Below are positions 59,682 to 64,000 of a DNA stretch of 64,000 nt, piece after piece. Under the pieces are notes generated by a model. It made no database searches, was not told where the DNA came from, and worked only from the letters and a program-made list of their open reading frames with translations. The translations under genes and the position numbers were made by a program. Every line of letters begins with the position of its first letter. Within the stretch, counting starts at the first letter, position 1. This stretch comes from Eudorina sp. 2006-703-Eu-15 (lineage: Eukaryota; Chlorophyta; Chlorophyceae; Chlamydomonadales; Volvocaceae): NCBI GenBank assembly GCA_003117195.1, contig BDSI01000026.1:62001-126000 (forward strand), in the 5' to 3' direction.

Positions 59682-59716
59682 CCTGGATCTGGATCTGGAT
59701 CTGGATCTGGATCTAA
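59682..59716. repeat. (GGATCT)n hexanucleotide repeat
   Basis: About five to six units of GGATCT. Confidence 0.92.
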
Positions 59717-59861
59717 ATCTGGGATACATGGGGGGCACTGCTGAACGAAGCTGGCCTGGTGAGCTGAGCTGAGCTGCCTGCAATGCATGAAGTCGAAGGC
59801 GCGTGGGATGAGGACTCGGGAGGTGTTCGGCGTTACCGCAAGCGGCGACATCCCGGGTGTG

Positions 59862-59893
59862 GTTTTTAGGTTTTAGGGGTTTAGGGGTTTAGG
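59862..59893. repeat. Interstitial telomere-like repeat (TTTAGGGG units)
   Basis: TTTTAGG and TTTAGGGG units in tandem, close to the TTTTAGGG telomere repeat of Chlamydomonas. It is too short and internal to be a chromosome end. Confidence 0.7.
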
Positions 59894-61793
59894 TGCAACG
59901 GCGGACATACAGCCGGAACAGCAGTAGCACAAGGCGAACCCCCGGTCGTCCGCCTGCTGCTGTTCGATCCGCGGTTCAGCGTCCCTCCGCTCGAAGTAAG
60001 TGTCCTTCGCCTGCCACCGCCTCCCAACTAAGTACCTCATCCACATCGCCGTCCGCTTCCGCATTGCCCCTTGTGCTTGGGCTTCCGATGAGAAATGGGA
60101 TATCACATGCATACGCCATCATGAGAGCCCCTGCACCTCCAATCATGACGACGAGGGCCGGTCCGGACCCGCTGGGTGCACTGTCAACGACCTAAGGGGG
60201 GCTTGCCGTGCGTGGTGTCGTGGACTGCACCAGGCGTCTTCTAGAGCCATGCATGCATCCCTGCCTGAGCCTGCGGAGTCCCTCTACGCCTCTTGACCGT
60301 CATAGCCCGGAACATGGACCTGCGTGCTTGTCCTACCAGCTTTGAGCGACGCAGGCGAAGATAGATATAGTTGGACCCACCATCGCGGGTTTCAAATCCG
60401 GCGGCCATGCATGCAGAGGTGCTTGGAGGAGTACATTGGAGGTTAAGGAGAAAAGAAAAACCATACCCAATAAACATACGCGAGGATGGATGCCTGGGAT
60501 ACGTGGATGGGGCCATGATTCAGACCTGTGTGTCGCACACGCGCCAGAATGGCAGGGCCGCCAAGACGCGCGCGCCACCTGTCTATCTATCTATTTGGTT
60601 GGCCAGTCCGCTTGCTGGTGACTGGCGGGGGGCCGGGCGCAGAGTATCGTCCTTTTTCACTGCTGGATCGAATGATGGGAAGGCCAGGCGGCCAGGTCAC
60701 ACCCTTGGAGGTCGAGACCCCCCCGGGGAGGCGCAGAGGGGCGGTTCGAGGGGCAGCAGAGGCAGGGGCAGGGCCTAGGGCGGCCCTGCGGCGCGGTTCA
60801 TGCCCAAGATTTCCGCCGCTTGGGCATTCGGGGACTGCGAGACCGAGCGGATGTGACGACACCTTTCGCTGCTGTGCCATACATGGAACGGGAGTTGTCC
60901 CACTGCGAATGATACCGGTTCGGTTGGGTTGCAAGATTGCTGTCGTTTCGGTTAGGCTCGCTTCGATTGACACTTGTTGGTTGGCAATTTTTCTGTTGGT
61001 TGGATATTTTACCCCGACCGGGATGTTGTATCGGTTGCACGTTGCCCAAAACTAATTCTGTACTGCGGAAGATCCCTGGTCTGCTAAGGCCTACATCTCG
61101 ATTGCAAGAATATTCCTCATGGCAGAGAGCCGGGCGGGTCGAGCGGGTGAGCGTTGGGTCGAAATTCATTGATTTATCGTCGCTATGGGCGCGGCGTAGT
61201 GCCGTACATCCGGCTCTGTGTACGGCGTGCGTACGGCATCTCTTACCCGGGCCTGGCCCCTTGGGCACGACAGCACTGAGTGAACCGAAGGTGTGCGCGG
61301 CACGGAATGTAGTAGCAGTTGCTCCGCGGTTGGGAACTTTGTGGCGATGGCCGGGAAGAATGCCAATCGCATACGAGTGTGCATATGTGAGAGTGGAAAG
61401 GTCGTAGTGAAATGTGTGTCCAATGAGAAGCACGAGCGGCTGTGTACGACATGCAGTACAAGTCGTTGGGAATGGGGGGGCTTAAGGCGGGGTGTTTAAT
61501 TGATGCCGGGCGGAAGCGGTTGAGGCAGTGCGGTTGCGTTGGTCCCGCCTACCTCACCAAGAGGACTTCAGACGACGAAGCAGGACCCGACTGCACCCCT
61601 GCGACGGGCGGGGCCCGCAGTCATGGGTGGAGTTGGACGGATGGGTGCGCGTTGCTGTAGATATGGGGCCCCCACAAAGTTACCTGGGCCCATTAAACAG
61701 CCCGGGTGGGGCCTGGGTCCGCCGGGGCTGGGTCCGCCATGTAACGCTCGTATCCACCCATCGCTAGTCGCCCCTTTGTCCCCGACGGGGAAG
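59894..61793. other. Intergenic DNA with no recognised gene
   Basis: Frames of up to about 210 codons around 60.8-61.4 kb are compositionally featureless and match no family. The left copy of the MITE target duplication is at 61786-61793. Confidence 0.45.
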
Positions 61794-62193
61794 CAGGGTG
61801 GCTATCTTATTTTTGGGAGTATCTACGGCCAGAGATACACCTGGCTTCGAAACGCTGAAAGTATCTGTCTATGGGGAGATATTTCCAACTGGAAACGGCC
61901 CGAAGTATCTACAGAGGGCATCGGACAGGGCACAACATTGATGGAGAACTTCCACGAACCGAACCCATAAGTGCAACACCTAGCCATAGATGACTGCAGA
62001 CGGCGAGAACCGACTCCGGGTGGGAGATATCGGGGACCCCATCACTCGTCCGAGTATATGTCAACGGGAAGATATCATGTCCCACACGAGGGGTCAAAGT
62101 ATCTTAAACTCCATATTTTGGCAGGCCAAAAGTATCTAAATTTCAGAAGTTTTTCGGCCGAATAGATATTTATATCTTAAGATAGCCACCCTG
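61794..62193. mobile_element. hAT-type non-autonomous DNA transposon (MITE), 400 bp, intact
   Basis: The ends are perfect 16-bp terminal inverted repeats: CAGGGTGGCTATCTTA at 61794-61809 and its reverse complement at 62178-62193. The element is flanked by a perfect 8-bp direct duplication, CGGGGAAG, at 61786-61793 and 62194-62201. An 8-bp duplication and a terminus starting CAGGG are hallmarks of the hAT superfamily. No transposase frame exists, so movement would need a transposase in trans. The interior is AT-richer and carries five same-direction copies of AGTATCT at 61818, 61860, 61904, 62098 and 62131, possible transposase-binding subterminal repeats. Undecayed TIRs and duplication suggest a recent insertion. 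Confidence 0.93.
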
Positions 62194-62201
62194 CGGGGAA
62201 G

Positions 62202-62539
62202 GCGTTTCAAACTCCCGAAGGGACAGCAACGAGGGGCAGCAACGAGGGACAACCTCTTCCCCCACCTGTTGGATCCGCGTAGGGGGAATCCGCACCGGCG
62301 TCCTCGGGCGTGACGACGTTTTCCACCTGGGGGACGTGACGACGACGAGGGACAACGCAGGGTTCAATTCCTTCCGGGGGTAATTGCACCCGAGGATTAC
62401 GGTAAACCCTGACGAAGGGGGTAAGAGAGAGAGAGATGATCCAGGGTGAACCAGGCACAAGGCCGTATCCCATACCTGGGATGTCCCATTCGTTGCAATT
62501 CAGTCCCCTGCTGGCTGCTGAGCTGACTGCAAGCAGTTA
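62202..62539. other. Intergenic DNA between the MITE and the dispersed repeat
   Basis: Contains a short GAGGGGCAGCAAC duplication near 62.23 kb. No gene recognised. Confidence 0.4.
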
Positions 62540-63375
62540 AGCCACCTCTGACCGTGTTGCTGACTTAGATGCGACGGAGCGTAGCGATCGGAGCCTCTAA
62601 GTCGGGTTCTGTGCGACTGTCGTACAACCGTATTCGAGTAGCGAGTTTATCTTGCTTCAGCTCTCTCGTTCCGGCATTCTGCCTTCACTCAGTAGAGCTT
62701 CAGCTATTGTAGCTGTTAGTTTCCCGCCCACCTCCCGCGTGGCCCCCTCGTCCCCATGTGGCCCCATGACCGCCCTACAGACGCCTCCACGCTCGGCTCG
62801 GCTGGCGGCGGGCCGCTGACGCGCGCCCGGAAGCCGGTGTAAGCGCGCAAGCGGCAGAGGAGGTTTTGTTTGGGGGGTTTATGGCCTCGGGGGGGGGGGG
62901 AAGACAACTGGGGGAAGCGGTTGGTCGGGGTGTTTTTGGCCTGGGGAGTCAGTCGTCGGCGAGCGTGCGTTTGGCCTGCGTTTGGCCTGGCCGGCTGGCT
63001 TAGGCTGCTGTTGAGGCGGGGCTGTCTCTGGGCTTGTTTTGTTTTTTGTTTTTTTTTGTTCGTCAGGTTGCGTCGTGGGGTGGCGCGGCGAGTCAGGCGG
63101 TCCGGCCTCGCGTCTGGGTTGTGTCGCGCCGCGGGGAGCTAGGTTGGGCCGCGCGCGTGTGGTAGTTCTTGCGCGGGGCGCTGGGCGCGCGGCCGGTGCT
63201 GGTGGCTTTGCTGTGTTCTACTGCAGTGTAAGGGCCCTTGGCAGCTGGTCCCCGTCCCTCGCTTCTCGTTACACGGCACATCAGTCACTTCGCTGCTCCG
63301 AACGAGCTTCGAGAATAAAGGTTACGGGAGACAGGAGCACAGAACTGTGGTTCGGGATTTAGGGTTTCTCGCTGC
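62540..63375 (+). repeat. Dispersed repeat family, copy B
   Basis: Matches copy A at 8.1-9.1 kb in inverse orientation. The 5' part has an 8-bp stem (GACTTAGA at 62562-62569 with TCTAAGTC at 62596-62603) enclosing GGAGCGTAGCG. GGCATTCTGCCTTCACT follows at 62673-62689. Then comes a roughly 500-bp C-poor tract with long G and T runs, and TGCAGTGTAA at 63222-63231. No coding sequence, terminal repeats or target duplication were recognised. It is clearly diverged from copy A, so the two insertions are old or come from different subfamilies. Confidence 0.65.
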
Positions 63376-64000
63376 CCACGCCTTGATGTGCACACACCCG
63401 CCTGCATCTGCTGCCCCGTTCCCTTCGAACCCATGGTCCGATGGGCGATGGCCGTACATACGATTCGATCTGGGTCGTGGTTGCGTGATGTCGTTGTGGC
63501 TGGGGAGCTGTCGATGGTTGGTTACGGAGTCCGCAGAAATAAATGTATTTGTAGTAGGGAAGTGCGGTTGTAGGTGACTGGCAATGGCGATAGAATATCA
63601 AATGCAAATACTGTATCGTACGGCACTTGCGGCAGAAGGCAGACGGCGCGGGGCATGCATGTACCTTCATGTATGCCTTTGGGGAAAGGCTGGGCCAATC
63701 GAGTGAATTGCGTCAGTTCAGGACTAGGCACTCCGAATTTAGCTGTGATGTTCTGGAAGGCTTGCTGTGTACCAAAGTTTGCGGCATGGCCGATACATGG
63801 TGCCAGCATGCGCGGGGGTTTCATTACTTGCATTACTGCGCTACCGGTGGCTGTCGCAATAGCCCACGATCTGATTCTTGCTCAAATCATTATTGAGACG
63901 TGTCTATGGAGTTTTGTGAAGGCTACCAGAGGCCCTCAGCTGCTTCCTGGACCTCGATTGACATTCTATCGATCAGCTTCACCGCTTACCGGTACCGTAT
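63376..64000. other. Right edge of the window, no gene recognised
   Basis: Short frames on both strands lack any recognisable domain. A - strand segment near 63.97 kb (AVKLIDRMSIEVQEAAEGLW then a stop) could be the last exon of a gene beyond the window edge, but it has only a weak acceptor. Confidence 0.35.

Noticed and set aside
60380..60420. tRNA-like T-arm GCGGGTTTCAAATCCGGC
   Set aside because: Four of five stem pairs form, but no matching acceptor or anticodon arm is found upstream.
1..64000. CRISPR arrays, bacterial operons, phage or viral genes
   Set aside because: All tandem repeats are direct mini- or microsatellites without unique spacers, and all recognised genes are intron-rich eukaryotic nuclear genes.

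Overview
This is nuclear DNA of a chlorophyte green alga, most likely a chlamydomonadalean or volvocine relative of Chlamydomonas. The evidence is GC-rich DNA, genes cut into 4 to 16 short exons by GT-AG introns, TGTAA motifs downstream of several stop codons, a flagellar microtubule-binding protein, a photosystem I subunit with a chloroplast transit peptide, and introns full of mini- and microsatellites. No bacterial, viral or organellar gene organisation is visible. Exon models were built by hand from reading frame, splice phase and family alignment. In the eight main genes all phases close without a frameshift.

Layout. At 0-0.4 kb is the 3' end of an unidentified + strand gene. At 1.06-2.58 kb (+) is a SAXO/FAM154-type axonemal microtubule-binding protein. 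At 6.0-7.0 kb (-) is PSAK. At 8.1-9.1 kb lies one copy of an uncharacterised dispersed repeat. At 9.8-12.6 kb (+) is the 20S proteasome alpha-5 subunit. At 14.4-18.7 kb (-) is the La RNA-binding protein, arranged head to head with a DRP3/Drp1-type dynamin at 19.2-27.9 kb (+); the two starts are about 0.42 kb apart and probably share a promoter. At 31.1-37.8 kb (+) is a choline-transporter-like (SLC44/CTL) membrane protein. At 41.0-46.1 kb (-) is the CAAX prenyl protease STE24. At 48.6-59.4 kb (+) is a transmembrane CHASE-domain cyclic-nucleotide phosphodiesterase. Two weak multi-exon candidates of unknown function lie at 29.0-30.2 kb (+) and 46.3-47.3 kb (-). The last 5 kb is intergenic and repeat-derived: a complete 400-bp hAT-type MITE with a perfect 8-bp target duplication, then the second copy of the dispersed repeat.

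The genes are unrelated housekeeping, signalling and flagellar genes. They do not form an operon or pathway cluster. The least explained signals are the paired dispersed repeat with a compensatorily changed stem, the MITE, the CHASE-PDE receptor architecture, the RGG-tailed La protein, and a GTACGG/CCGTAC motif that recurs through introns and forms part of several splice sites.
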